Below, one piece after another: positions 38,001 through 49,500 of a stretch of 64,000 bases of DNA (position 1 is its first letter; each line of letters begins with the position of its first letter). A program made the translations under genes and the position numbers. This DNA comes from Thioploca sp. (GTDB taxonomy: Bacteria; Pseudomonadota; Gammaproteobacteria; Beggiatoales; Beggiatoaceae). Location of the stretch: assembly GCA_012032555.1 (NCBI GenBank), contig JAAUSR010000019.1, forward strand, positions 16,175-80,174. Reading direction: 5' to 3'. The notes under the pieces were generated by a model. That model had not been told where the DNA came from. It was given only the letters and a program-made list of their open reading frames with translations, and ran no database searches.

Positions 38001-40007
38001 TTGTCCACCTGCTAAGCTACCATTGATAAAACCTTCAACAGTAAAAATCGCTGTAGCACCACTTGTTAAGTCAACGGTAGTATCAATATTGTTACCGGTT
38101 CCATCGGTTTGCGCACAACGATTTCCTGGCTCAAGGTGGTCCACTCTACATTTCCAATTTAATACACTGATCTCACTGGGAACAACATCTTCTACTTTTA
38201 TTCCAGTCACATCACTTAAACCATCATTACTGTTGACTTCAATTGTGTAAGTTATCGCACCACCCGGAAAAGGATTATCAGGCGAGTGTTTTTTAGTTAC
38301 TTTTAGGTCAACTTCTTTAATATTTATTTCTAGAGGAGATGCTGGCGGCTCGGCAGTAATAGATGTCCAGGTGTCAATTCCTTTTTTATTACCAAAGCCT
38401 TGTAGAGGTGTAGGATCGCCAGTGACATTGTCACTAAATTGATGTGCCCCATTCGTACTGTCTTCACCATCTAGTTTTTTTTTCCCACCGACACTGCTAT
38501 CGTCATAATAGACTATATTACATTCGCTACTACCGCTACTACAAGATGTTAATCTTTCTATAATCAATCCATTAGGATTTTTTTCTACGTCGAAAAAAGG
38601 AAAATGAACCTCATCAGTGCTCAACAATAGCTTAACTTTATAAGTACCTACTTCTAATGGATCACCATTTCCATCTTTTACATCTGACCAATCAATAGTA
38701 TTAGGATTAACTGTATCAGCAACACGACCAATAATAACGCTATCATTTTCATCTCCATAAATATTATTCTTATTCGCATTAATGGTTAAAACATAATTTC
38801 CAATCCTATCTGTTTTAAAACTAAACGTTCCGCCATGAGGATTGGTAGTACCAGCTTGATTAGGTGTTCCTTCACTCCCGGTAAAAGTGAAGTCAGTTAC
38901 GCTTGGTGGAAGTGGTGGGTCAGAATGTAACCAAGTTTTGTCGGTTATCGAATTATTCCAATCGCCTTTTGAGTCCGCATCCAGTGGCAAATTGGGATCA
39001 GGAGTATTAAAAAATATTTTATAAGTGATATTGTCAGCATCATCTGCTATTCCAGGATTATGAATATTAGCACCAGCTTGTAATACTGATTTTAAAAGTG
39101 AATTTTCACTTGTATCCCTGAAGCCTTTATTATTGGCAAAGAAAATGAATTTTCCTGGTTGAATACTATTCAAATTAATCTTGTAAAGATGTCCAACTTT
39201 ACTCAGAATAAAAAGTTTAGAGTTAATAATGCCATCTATAATGGATGTAGGTATAAGCTCAATACTTGGTACACTTAAAGGTAAGTAGTTAGCATAAACC
39301 CGACCAACCTGTTTAGTGTTTAGATTATCAGCTGATTTGAAAACGGTAACATCCCAAGCAGCAATGCCTACTTTTTGGTCACTGTGTTTTTGAGTACTTA
39401 CACTTGGAGGTGTAGTACTCGTATCAAGAAGGAATTCTTCGTTTGCTAGTCTTGCAACTGGGATATTACTACTACTGCTACCATTAGTTGGCGCATGAAA
39501 TACTATTTTGTAAATACCAGTTACGCCGGTGTTGGGGTCTACAGTAAATTTACAAGGCGTATATCCAGGTGGATCAGCTGATGATAAGTCGTTAGGATCT
39601 TCAGGTCCATGATTTTCATCAGCAATAGTTTTAATAAGACCAATAGGTTTATTAGGATCAAGTGCCGAGGTTGGGTCTTCTACATCACAGTGACCAATCT
39701 CTTGACCATTGGGATCGATATAAACAATATCTTTATTATCAAAACTTTGGTACACACTGGAGCCAACGTTAACTTGCTCACCAGCGTTAACAAAAACTTT
39801 AATGGTATTTTTATATTCAATTCCTGATTCTAAATCAGTTGCATACAGAAGATAAGAACGATTACCACCATATTGAGCTAATTCATAACTCCCTTCAGCT
39901 TGGGCTGGCGGTATCAGGGTAAGTATTTGAGTGAAAATGAAGAGTATCAAGCCAATGAAAAGTAAAACTTTATAATACTTCAGCGTGTGTTTTAATGAGA
40001 ATAACAT
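35004..40007 (-). CDS. Giant secreted multidomain surface protein (1667 aa)
   Basis: A signal peptide (cleavage after 'PAQA' near residue 37) follows a good RBS (AGGAG). Order of domains: an N-terminal region of about 500 residues shared with the 3132-aa neighbour ('GEQVNVGSSV', 'GGYTPC'-type motifs); a DUF11-like domain ('DLKVTKKHSPDNPFPGG') at about 560-690; one cadherin-like/VCBS-type repeat at about 700-795; a run of ten Pro near 796; three InlB-B-type Cys-containing repeats ('GKGTVTSSPGSINC', 'GQGSVTAI', 'GQGTVISEPIGIDC') to about 1060; an acidic Asp/Pro/Asn linker; a 'DGIPDSRQNNVISL' segment like choice-of-anchor-U proteins; two repeats similar to pilus-assembly N-terminal/Big-like domains; and the shared C-terminal module ('YYPQLPEIIDVFIYEGDLS', 'PGEFTVFVGYQLSNG', 'YNGLKPIHFWV'). 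Probably a surface or extracellular adhesin; no enzymatic motif was seen. Confidence 0.9.
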   Translation of the reverse strand: MLFSLKHTLKYYKVLLFIGLILFIFTQILTLIPPAQAEGSYELAQYGGNRSYLLYATDLESGIEYKNTIKVFVNAGEQVNVGSSVYQSFDNKDIVYIDPNGQEIGHCDVEDPTSALDPNKPIGLIKTIADENHGPEDPNDLSSADPPGYTPCKFTVDPNTGVTGIYKIVFHAPTNGSSSSNIPVARLANEEFLLDTSTTPPSVSTQKHSDQKVGIAAWDVTVFKSADNLNTKQVGRVYANYLPLSVPSIELIPTSIIDGIINSKLFILSKVGHLYKINLNSIQPGKFIFFANNKGFRDTSENSLLKSVLQAGANIHNPGIADDADNITYKIFFNTPDPNLPLDADSKGDWNNSITDKTWLHSDPPLPPSVTDFTFTGSEGTPNQAGTTNPHGGTFSFKTDRIGNYVLTINANKNNIYGDENDSVIIGRVADTVNPNTIDWSDVKDGNGDPLEVGTYKVKLLLSTDEVHFPFFDVEKNPNGLIIERLTSCSSGSSECNIVYYDDSSVGGKKKLDGEDSTNGAHQFSDNVTGDPTPLQGFGNKKGIDTWTSITAEPPASPLEINIKEVDLKVTKKHSPDNPFPGGAITYTIEVNSNDGLSDVTGIKVEDVVPSEISVLNWKCRVDHLEPGNRCAQTDGTGNNIDTTVDLTSGATAIFTVEGFINGSLAGGQEIKNTVTITTPNDVTNNPGGKTESVDDTIILVDPPSQPPTANNDSASTLANNSVTIPVLNNDSDDNGPLNISNVTTPKNGGTTQILTDGTIQYTPRAGFSGTDTFDYSVCDADDLCVVATVTVTVTSPPPPPPPPPPIVVKKLLSITIEGKGTVTSSPGSINCHSGVGICALGFNIDTSVALNAKPDSGWKFKEWKQDCDDNGEVTLSSDKQCEAIFVQVQQLTLTVLITGQGSVTAITPPGGINCGPDCTNEYAEGTQVVLQATPATDWQLEGWRGHCDEQGEVTLLETNKQCRAIFTPIITPLEPFKVTVYKTGQGTVISEPIGIDCGGTCSAQYDGSQGVQLIATPDPGWKLEGWRGHCDENGQVIRDNSSYNHAQCRVIFLVEPIPEPTPDPDPDNTPTTDTDKPGQDNDSDQSDNNSNDQPVDEDHDGVLTTTENSAPNSGDGNSDGIPDSRQNNVISLSTRGQYITVEETQGCQVQTNQPPAATAIDLNLSCSQADLKTYYHGVSDFQNLPSFQSVSTVSQTPPITYNTAIIQGQIVAVESISISDGGVDDSIAGDGQITYTFKLGSSPSHETQPATTDDSSGQINPLPSDDSSTDSVSTIIGQEIGGFNPHDITSQETTTGVNTESPTISRCLLFSSMTTQSSSWNQILQVGDTTTFTLNTGPGELFIKEMPDSSLVSVDRWQSLNGNMELSLTGLSTGDTQMTLSDSASSQQAILHITVIATTNHSVDTTLPLTEKEVKTLQTVMQIGQNIDLAVMGGQGSLAITQLPNSSLVSLTNWQNQTNGIAHFTLTGLDIGNTNLVITDEATPPQKTNVNISILAADNNNLVVEPTITCQGDTLGIDLQNRPNQACFIDKVISLGDLRSSAHVFTPIEAQNARVSVTVLISPNDVGQAAKILLVGRHTNLNGETNLYIRDDSRDKHSWQKWNGQIEQIPSSQYYPQLPEIIDVFIYEGDLSAMPGEFTVFVGYQLSNGIIIYNGLKPIHFWVGNN

Positions 40008-40173
40008 ATTAATTTCTCCTAACTAACTCATCGCCTAGTTAAAGATTGGTTAGCTTAGTATTGGCGATAGTTTATATTGAAAACTAGCAAATTTAGGATG
40101 AGTAAAGGCGAATTTACTTCCAGCTTAAAATAGTGCAGTTGATCGCATGACGACATTAAATTGAGGAAAAATG

Positions 40174-40256
40174 CCTCTCTCTGGGAGAAGGGTTAGGAGT
40201 CAACATGACCGAAAAATCACCGAATTTTTTCCCTTACCCCAGCCCTCTTCCAGAGG
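40174..40256. repeat. Imperfect inverted repeat between the giant genes
   Basis: The arm 'CTCTCTGGGAGAAGGGTTAG' and the distal 'AGCCCTCTTCCAGAGG' are near-complementary and about 45 bases apart. It resembles the dispersed 'CCCTCACCCTAGCCCTCTCCC' repeats of many proteobacterial and cyanobacterial genomes. It lies in the 523-base gap between the two giant genes, next to the larger palindromic element. Confidence 0.55.
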
Positions 40257-40289
40257 AAAAGGAAGAAAAAATAGTTTAATCGCATACAC

Positions 40290-40474
40290 TCCCACGCTGG
40301 AGCGTCACTGCCATTAAGTTAAGCCTGATTCTCCCCCTCCTTGCCAAGGAGGGGGTTGGGGGGTGGTATTTAACTAAATGAATAATATAGATTTTATTTA
40401 CCACCCCGACCCCGCCTTGATAAGGAGGGGAGAATTTTTTCTTAACTTAATGGCAGTGACGCTCCAGCGTGGGA
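40290..40474. repeat. 185-base palindromic element (MITE/BIME-like)
   Basis: The outer arms are perfect 34-base inverted repeats (40290-40323 and 40441-40474). They begin with TCCCACGCTGGAGCGT and end with the reverse. Inside are further imperfect arms: 'CTCCCCCTCCTTGCCAAGG' at about 40331 and 'CCTTGATAAGGAGGGGAG' at about 40415, around an AT-rich centre. There is no coding capacity. The tips share 'CGTGGGA.CGAGAA' with the hairpin beside the RAYT gene, so it is probably a transposase-mobilised non-autonomous element or a double REP that inserted between the giant genes. Confidence 0.85.
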
Positions 40475-40530
40475 GCGAGAACAGCAAGAAATAACGACCT
40501 ATGCGAACCGATTTTAGCGAAGCAACTGAG

Positions 40531-43500
40531 TTACCATATTTTCAACCGGAGTGGCTCTGCACCATTGTAAATAATATCTCCATTGTTTAAATGATAGCTG
40601 ATGTAAACCGTATATTCACCGGGTGATAAGCGTTTTTCATCCAGATGAATTTTTTCGAGTTTAGGTAGTAACATCATGTTAGGAATAGTTTTTTGAAAAC
40701 TAATTTGTTGTTCTGACCATTGCCCCCAAATTTGCCGTTGTTCGCTCCATTGGCAACATAGCCCAATGATTTGAATATCAGCCACTTGCCCCTGATGTTG
40801 TGGATCAACCCAGATGGTGGTATCCAAACTCAATGATTGGTCAGTCGCACTATCAAAAGGGTTACCTAGGTGATTATCATGGTAACCCCAACTAATGAAA
40901 CGAGCCGTGGTGGGAAATTTATTTCCTGGTGCGGTTAAGCCAGCACCATTAGCAATCGTGAGTCGAACCGGCATAAATCCATTGAAAACAATTAAACCTT
41001 CAGGGGTGCGATAGCCCACATAGCCGGTAAATTCACCGGGAACATGAGACAGCGATCCGAGATAAATGGGAATCTCTAACAACGCCGGCAATTGATGATA
41101 ATGTTGAGCGGCTGATAAGCTTTCTAATTGACTGTCCCAACCGAGCCAATTTGGTCCAGTGCGCGTATATTCAAATTGATACAATCCGGTATTATGTACC
41201 GCTACCATTAGGATATCTGCGGGTTGCCCAACATCTTGCGGTTCCACTTGAACAAAAGTAGAAACGATTAATTCATCTTCATTGTCAAAGGTCATTTGAT
41301 CACCCACTTTGCCGCTACCATTATGAACTAAGGACTCAAAGAAACTGGTAGTATAAGCATCGGTGCTGGCAGGTTCCTTACGGGGTTCACCACGCATATC
41401 AATACTGGCACTATTACTCACTAAGAAGTGTATTGGTTCTATGCCATTGTAAATAAGGGTTCCATTTTTCAAGCGATAACCAACATAACCATGATATTCA
41501 CCGGGCATCCCACTGAGATCACCTTCATAAAGAAATACTTCTATCGTTTCCGGTAATTGGGGGTAGTACTGAGCGACCGGTAAACTACTGATTTGTCCAT
41601 CCCAGCTTTGCCAAGTTTGATCATCTCGGGTATATTTGGTTTCATTCAATATCGTGTTACGAATGCCAACCGTGAGAATGTCTGCTGCTTGACCAATATG
41701 GGCTGGATCAACCTGTACCGTTGCTAAGACTTTAATCTGCTGGGCTTCTTGATGAGATAAGCGACGTTGATTAGATTGCAACTTTTCATTGAGATAGATC
41801 TGACCTTTAAAGCAAGCCGGGCTGTTGATCGGGTTACCTTGCGAATCCATACCAATCGCCGGTTCACATGAGCCATTAGTTGTCATTGATTGAGATCTAT
41901 CGTTAACAACAGTAATGTAAACCGTTATTTTTTGCGGTGGTGAGGTTTGATCAGTGAGTACCAATTTAGTTCGACCTGGGCTAACACCAATTAAGTTAAA
42001 AGTAGCGGTACCGCTATTACCTAGCGGTGTCCACGCTTCGAGTAAAGCTAAATGCGGATCTGGAATTTCACTAATCGATAATTCACCATAGCCACCGGCA
42101 ACAGTCATATCTAAGTTTTGTCCAACTTCTAGCGTTGTTTGGAGGTTTTGAATACTAAAGCCATTGCTCGTTCCAGTATTACCAGAATTAAATAAATTGC
42201 CATTCACAACAGTAATATAAATGGTGGTCGTTTGCGGCGGAGTAGCACTATCACTGATAACCATTTTGGTATCACCAACACTGAGTCCTTTTAAGCTCAG
42301 TTCATTGACGCCGGTGCTTAATGGCTTCCAAGATTCTAATGATACGAAGGCTTTATAGGGCATTTCTTTGATTAACAAATCACCCTTGCCTTCACCGATT
42401 GTCATGGTGACAGTCTCACCGACTTTAATGGTAGTGCTAAGGGTTTTAACCTGAAGAGAGCTAGCTGGTTGACAAGTAGAACAACCACTTTGACAAGTAG
42501 AACATCCATTCGTGCAGGTTGAAGTACCACAACTGGTACATGACGAAGTACCACAAGTTGTTGTTGGAGTTGTGGTTGAATTAAGATCATCATCAATAAT
42601 GGTGAGGGTTGATTCCTGTGTCGCAACCGTTGCGCCACCGGTGGCGTTAAGCAATTTAATCGCGATGGTTTCATTACTCTCTTGATTCTTATCATCGATG
42701 ATCGGAATGGAGATCACTTTGTCGCTACAATCTCCATCTGCCCAGGTAATTTTGCCACTAATCGGGGTATAGTCCGTATTGACAGTTGCAGTTACAGCTT
42801 GCGTCGTATAATCGACCGTGACTATACCATCACAACTCCCGGTTCTTCTAACTGTTACCGTAGCGGTATGACCAAATTCATCAATCGTATAGTTAGTTGA
42901 TGACAACTGAATTTGACCAGGTTCAATAACTCGACCACTGGTATGCAAGATTTGCCCATCAACTCCGGTATTGTCACCTAATTCACCATCTTTGAGTTTA
43001 AAGGTTTCAAATACAACGGGTTTACCATCAATAAGTACTGTTCCCCGAGTGACGTTAGCTTGATCCTGCCATTGCATGGTATTGGGATCACCTGGGGTTG
43101 TAGCAGCATATTGACGCAGCGGCTGATCACCTAAATCACTGACATCATGGTAATAGACTTTGATATCGGCTTCTGGACATGAAGATAACAGGTAATCTAT
43201 CAAAGCGGGTGAATAATAAGTACCATCTTTGGGTAAACTATCTTGATTGATTTTGACGCCGTTGATAGTACAACCATTACGTTCTTCTATGGTGATGTAT
43301 TTTCCTTCTGGAGTCAGTAACGAAACCACATTATTTTGTTGACTATCAGGAATACCATCATTGTTACCATCACCATTATTGGGAGCACCATCTTCAATCT
43401 CACTCGCTATCCCATCTTCATCACCATCACGAGAGAAAACGGCTTTACAATTCAATTCTTGACCAATCATGACCGTAATGGTGGGACTGGTACCGTGACA

Positions 43501-46500
43501 ATCACCGCTCCATTCCACAAAGCTATAACCGGGTTCGGGTTCAGCAATTAAATCAACCATAGAACCACTGGCATAAGCTTCATTACAATCATCGCCTTTT
43601 TTTCCACAATCAATGCCCGTTGGTTGCGTTTTAACTGTACCACCTTCGGGTTTTTCTATGTTTAAAGGAAATTGGGGAATGCCAGAATCAACGAAAATGG
43701 CTTTACATTGTTTAAAACCATCCATGTCAACTTGATCATTATTATCACAATGACCACGCCAACCTTCAAACTCCCAGCCGGGATCAGCAGTTGGAGTCAA
43801 AGTGACATTGGTACCGTAATCATAAGTATGGTTGCAGGGTTGGTTACTATTATTACAATTAACCCCTGGTGGTTCACTGGTAACCGTTCCATTACCGCTG
43901 ATCGTCACGCTTAAATCAACCGGTTGCTCACCCGCTTTTACCGGAATAGTCACCAACGCTGGACTACTTGTGGCACCTAAGTTATCGGTAGCCGCATAAG
44001 TGAAACTCGCTTTACCGGTAAAACTGGGATTAGGTTGGAAAAATAATTGACTGGCTTGTGCCGGGGTGAGTACTTGCCCGACTGTTACCGGGATACCGCT
44101 AGCTTTCGGATCACCTAAATACAAAGTCCCCTGACCTTGGGGTGGTAAAGTAGCAACTGTATAAGAAACTACTGAACCATCTACATCCGTTGCCGATAAA
44201 GGTGGTAATTGAACCGAAGCATCATTAGTAATGGTAGCGGCAGCCTTATTATCTGCTACCGGTGGCAAATTGGCGGGTATCGGTACCATAATGCTCACCG
44301 TCGCTTGATCACATTGTACTGGTGTACCTTTATCACAAACTTGGTAAATAAAAGTATCAATACCCACTGTAAATCCAGGATTAGGCGTATAGGTTACTGA
44401 ACCATCAGGGTTTACTACAACTTGACCATGCTGCGCTTGGGTATTAATGGTAACACTGCGCGGATCTAATTGATCTTCCGGATCACTGTCGTTATTCAGA
44501 ATATTAATCTTTACTGGTGTCTCTGGATCGGTCACCGTGCTTTCATCATTAGCAATGGGCGGATTATTTTCTGCACCAGGTATGGTAATGGTAACTTTAG
44601 CTGTGTCACATTGGGGCGGTTTAGCTTTATCACAAACCTGATAAGTTAACGTATCAACGATATTAGCGGCACCGGGCTTGGGAGTATAAGTGATTGTTCC
44701 ATCTGGATTAACCTTTATAGTTCCCTGAGTCGGTTGTTTGGTGATAGTAACACTACTTGGATCCAGATTACTTTCCGGGTCCTTATCATTATTTAAAATA
44801 GAAATCGTAACGGGTGTATCTGGTTCTGTGATAGCACTATCATCGTTAGCCACTGGACGACTATTCGGTGGAGAAGTAACCGGCATAGTGACTAATGCTG
44901 GACTACTTATCCCACCCACATTGTCTGTAGCAGTATAAGTAAAACTCGCATTACCGATAAATTCCGAATTAGGTTGGAAAAATAATTGTCCAACTTGAGC
45001 TGGAGTTAAGTTTTGTCCTGGCGTAACCAAGCTACCGCCAGTGGGATTACCGAGGTATAAAATACCCTGATTAGCCGGTGGCAAAGTGGTAATGGTATAA
45101 GATACTACTGTACCGTTATCAGTAGCAGTCAACGGTGGTAAGGATACCGGTTGGTTATTGGTAGTTGTTGGTGCAACTTTATTGTCAGCTATCGGAGGTG
45201 GATCAACTACGGGTACAGTTACCTTGACCGTAGCCGTATCACATTCTATTGGACTACCCATATCACAAACTTCATAAACAAAAGTGTCAATTCCGGTCGT
45301 GAAACCGGGATTTGGGGTATAAGTGACTGTACCATCAGCATTGATTTCAACTTTGCCATTTGCTGGTAGAGTTACTATCTCAATGCTACCCGTATCAAGA
45401 TTACCTTCTGGATCGCTATCATCCTTCAAAATCGGAATGATCACTGGGGTATCGGGGTTAGTCACGGCGCTATCATCATTAGCTATCGGTGGTTGGTTAA
45501 TAACTGCAGCGATGATAGGCATGGTGACTAAGGCTTGGTTACTCACTGCCCCTTGATTATCCGTAGCGGTATAAGTGAAGCTAGCATTACCGGTGAATTC
45601 TGACTTAGGACGGAAATAGAGATGCTTGACTTGTTCTGGCGTCAGTACCGTACCCAGTAAAAGAGGAGCAAAACCTTCTCCAACACTTAAATAGAGAACA
45701 CCCTGAGTTAGTGATGGTAAGGTCGCAATCGTGTAAGAAACAACAGTACCATCACTATCAGTGGCAAATAAACTAGGTACCGGTAGCATCACATTATTTG
45801 GTGACGGTGGGGTGATTTTATTTTCCGCAAGGGGTGGTTGATTGGTTGGTTTGGGAACGCTGACCGTCACTTTCGCCCTAGCACATTGTGGTGGGATACC
45901 AGCGTCACAAACTTCATACTCAAAAACATCAATCCCAGTAGTAAAATCCGGGTTAGGGGTATAAGTGACAGTTCCGTCTGGATTAACTACCACTTTACCA
46001 TTGGGTGGTGACGAAATAATCTTAATGCTACTGGGATTTAGTTCCTGTTCTGGATCATTATCATTGTTTAAAATAGCAATGGTAACTGGCGTATTCGGAT
46101 TAGTACTGTCAGTATCATCGTTAGCTAGGGGAGGTAAATTAACTGGTGCAATCACTGGAATAGTCACTAAAGCTTGATTACTGATAGCCCCTAGATTGTC
46201 GGTAGCACTATAAATGAAACTCGCCTTACCCGTAAAATTGCCATCGGGTTGAAAGAACAATTGTTCAATTTCAGCGGGCGTCAGTTGGTCTCCGATATTG
46301 ACGACCCGGTTACCGTCCTTTGCCGGATGGCCTAAATACAGAATACCTTGACTCACCACTGGCAAAGTTTCGATGGTATAAGTCGTAACCGTACCATCAG
46401 AATCAGTAGCAACTAGAGGTGGTAATTGTACCACGGTATTATTTAGGGTCGTCGGCGCAGTTAGGTTTTCCGCTATGGGTGGTAACTGTGGTGGTATAGT

Positions 46501-49500
46501 AACCGTAACCGTAACCGTGGCCGTATCACACTGTGGCGGTGTGGCGAGGTCACAAACTTGATAGGTAAAAGTATCGGTATTATTAGCAAACCCAGGATTA
46601 GGCGTATAAGTTACCGTACCATCAGAATTAATAACAACCGTACCATTGGGCGGTTGACTGGTGATACTTATCTTGGGATTTAGATCACCATCCGGATCAC
46701 TATCATTAGTCAGAATTGGAATCGTAACTGGCGTATTGGGATTGGTACTCGCACTATCATCATTAGCAATCGGTGGTTGATTCGGTGGCGCCAGAACTGG
46801 AATAGTTACGGTTGCTGTATTACTAACCGCAGCATAATTATCTGTGGCGGTATAAGTAAACTTGACCTCACCACCGCCAAAATTATTAGCCGGTTGAAAG
46901 AATAAAATTTTTACTTCTTCTGGGGTTAACAGTTGCCCGGCAAAAATTGGTTTGCCTCCATCTAGATACACTTTACCTTGAGATTCTGGCGGTATAGTCA
47001 TGATTTTATACGATTCTATGGTGCCATCTTTATCAGTGGCAGTTAGAGCCGGTAAAGCAATCGTGGTGTTATTCGGTATAGCCGGAGTGGTTTTATCATC
47101 AGCCACCGGGGGTTGATTGGGACCAATTACCGGAATGGTTACCGTAGCTGGAGCACTATTTGCCCCCTGATTGTCAGTCACTAAGTAATTAAAGGTGACT
47201 TGCCCACTGCTACTCGGCTTCGGTTCAAAGAAAATACTAGCAACTTCATTTGGTATTAACTTGAAGCCAATAGAGATAGGTTGTTTCCCCTTTACCGGAT
47301 CAACTAAATATAAGGTACCTTGATTGCTAGGCGGGAGAGTGGTAATGGTATAGGAAACAATTTCACCATCATCGCTACCAGATAGGGCTGGTAATCGTAC
47401 CGTCATATCATTGGGTATCGGTGGTGCCAATTTATCGTCGGCTACTGGGGGTTGATTAGCCGGTGGGACAGTAACCGTAATGGTCACTTTGGCGGTATTA
47501 CTGGCTGAGCCTTGATCATCCACGGCTTGATAGTTAAAAATGACTTCACCACCAAAACCGAGATCGGGTTTAAAGTAAAGATTACTAATTTGCGCCGGGG
47601 TCAATTTTTGTCCTTCCGTGATTAAAGTACTCCCAGCGGCTGGATCGCCTAAATACAGTTTACCCTGATTGGTGGGTGGTAATTGAAACACCGTATAAGA
47701 AACGACACTACCATCCGAATCTTGCGCAGATAAAGCGGGTATTTGCACCGGCGTATCATTGCGGGTCGCCGTATTTTTATCTTGAGCAACCGGAGGTTTA
47801 TTGGTGGGCGGTGCTAAAGTAACCGAATGAGTAGCCGTTTCGGTTTTCACATCCAATTGCTCACCAAACGGATTAGTGACATCTTTGGGACGAGTGATAG
47901 TCACGGAATTATCAATTGTCGCACCCTCAGCAACGGTGGAGCTAATAGTAGCTTCGACTATAAAAGTAGCCGTTGCCCCTTGTTGTAAATCGACGGTGGT
48001 ATTGAGTGGTCCATTAACCCCGCTAGCCTCACAACGATTTTGAATAGCCGGTGGCACTACTGCTGACGGCGATGGAGTGACTTTACAGGTCCAAAAGGGA
48101 TCGGTAATGGTTGGTGGCAAACTATCTTGTACTTGAATACCCTCGATATGACTAGGACCAGCATTGTGAACCGTAATAAGATAAGTGATTGGGCCACCCG
48201 GGGTGAGAAGAACTGAGCTATCATGAGTTTTACTCACCGAGATATCCGCTTGTTTTAATTCCAAACCGCCTTTAAGAAAAATGGGATCAGTTGCTAGAGA
48301 AGTCCAAGTATCTATTCCTCGCAGATCACCAAAACGATTGGAAAACTTTTGGGCACCGTTACTACTATCAACACCGGCTGTTGCTGAAATTGGCTTAGGG
48401 GGAATTGCGTTGAGGTGTTGTTTATCCTTGAGATTTAACCCCGAATTATTATAAAAAACGGTGCTATTTTCTACTATACAAGGCAGTTGATCACAATTGA
48501 CCCGATTGACGATAAGACCATCGGGATTATTTTCAGGATCGAGAAAGGGAAAATGCATCGCCCCGATGATCAAGGTAAGCATACTGTTATAAGTCATGGT
48601 TTGTGCCGGCAACGGGTTACCTAAACCATCTAATCCATTCCAAGGAATAATATTTTCTTCCCCAGCGGTAGCCGGTCCAATCATGACGACATCCCCCTCA
48701 TCACCAAAAGTGAGATTATTATTGGCATCAATGGTAATAATATAATCTCCTTTCATATCCACTGTGAAAGAAAAATGTCCTTTTAAAGGAAGAGTACCGG
48801 TTTGGCCAACACTCCCTTCATCACCAATAAATTTAAAATCATTTATCTTGGGCAATGCCGGTAGGGTTGAACGCAACCAAGTAGTATTACCGTCTGGTAA
48901 GGCTACTTCAATATCTAAAGGTAAATCAGCAGCGGGCGGATTGAAAAAGATTTTGTGTGTGATATCTGTTTGTTCATCAGGCTCATTGGGGTCGTGCAAA
49001 AACACTTTGCCATTATCTATTTGAGCAATTTCAACCGAATTATAAATACTCTTACTGGTTTCATCAGCTTTATCTTGAAAACCTTTACTGTTAGCGAAGA
49101 ATATAAACAGGTAAGGATCAATACCATTCAAATTAACGCGATATAAATAACCACTTTTATTAAGAAAAAATACCCGGGCGTTAAGCGAAAGGTCATTCTT
49201 CCCCATATCCATCGGTAAAAAAGTCGCATAAGCACGACCAGTTTGTTCTGTACTAGGATCGTTAGGCGTTTTAAACACGGTAACATCCCAGGCTGCCACT
49301 GCTTGATGTTGTTGATTATTTGTAGGAAAATCTTCTTTTACTTTTTTAACGACCGGGTACTTAGTCTTGCCGGTAAATTCCGGGGCACGAAATTCTATTT
49401 CATAAATCCCGGTAGTTTGTGCTATAAAGGTGCAAGGTGTATAACCTCCAGGATTGGGCAAGGGCCCAGCTGACTCACTCGGGACATCTTTAATGAAACC

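Noticed and set aside
37369..38250. Open frames on the plus strand opposite the 1667-aa gene
   Set aside because: They are antisense shadows of a strongly coding strand. Their products are low-complexity (Val/Thr/Gly runs) and unlike any protein family.
43926..47795. Regularly spaced repeats that could suggest a CRISPR array or satellite DNA
   Set aside because: The period is about 330 bases, the units encode cadherin-like domains in one long open frame, and there are no short identical repeats with unique spacers.
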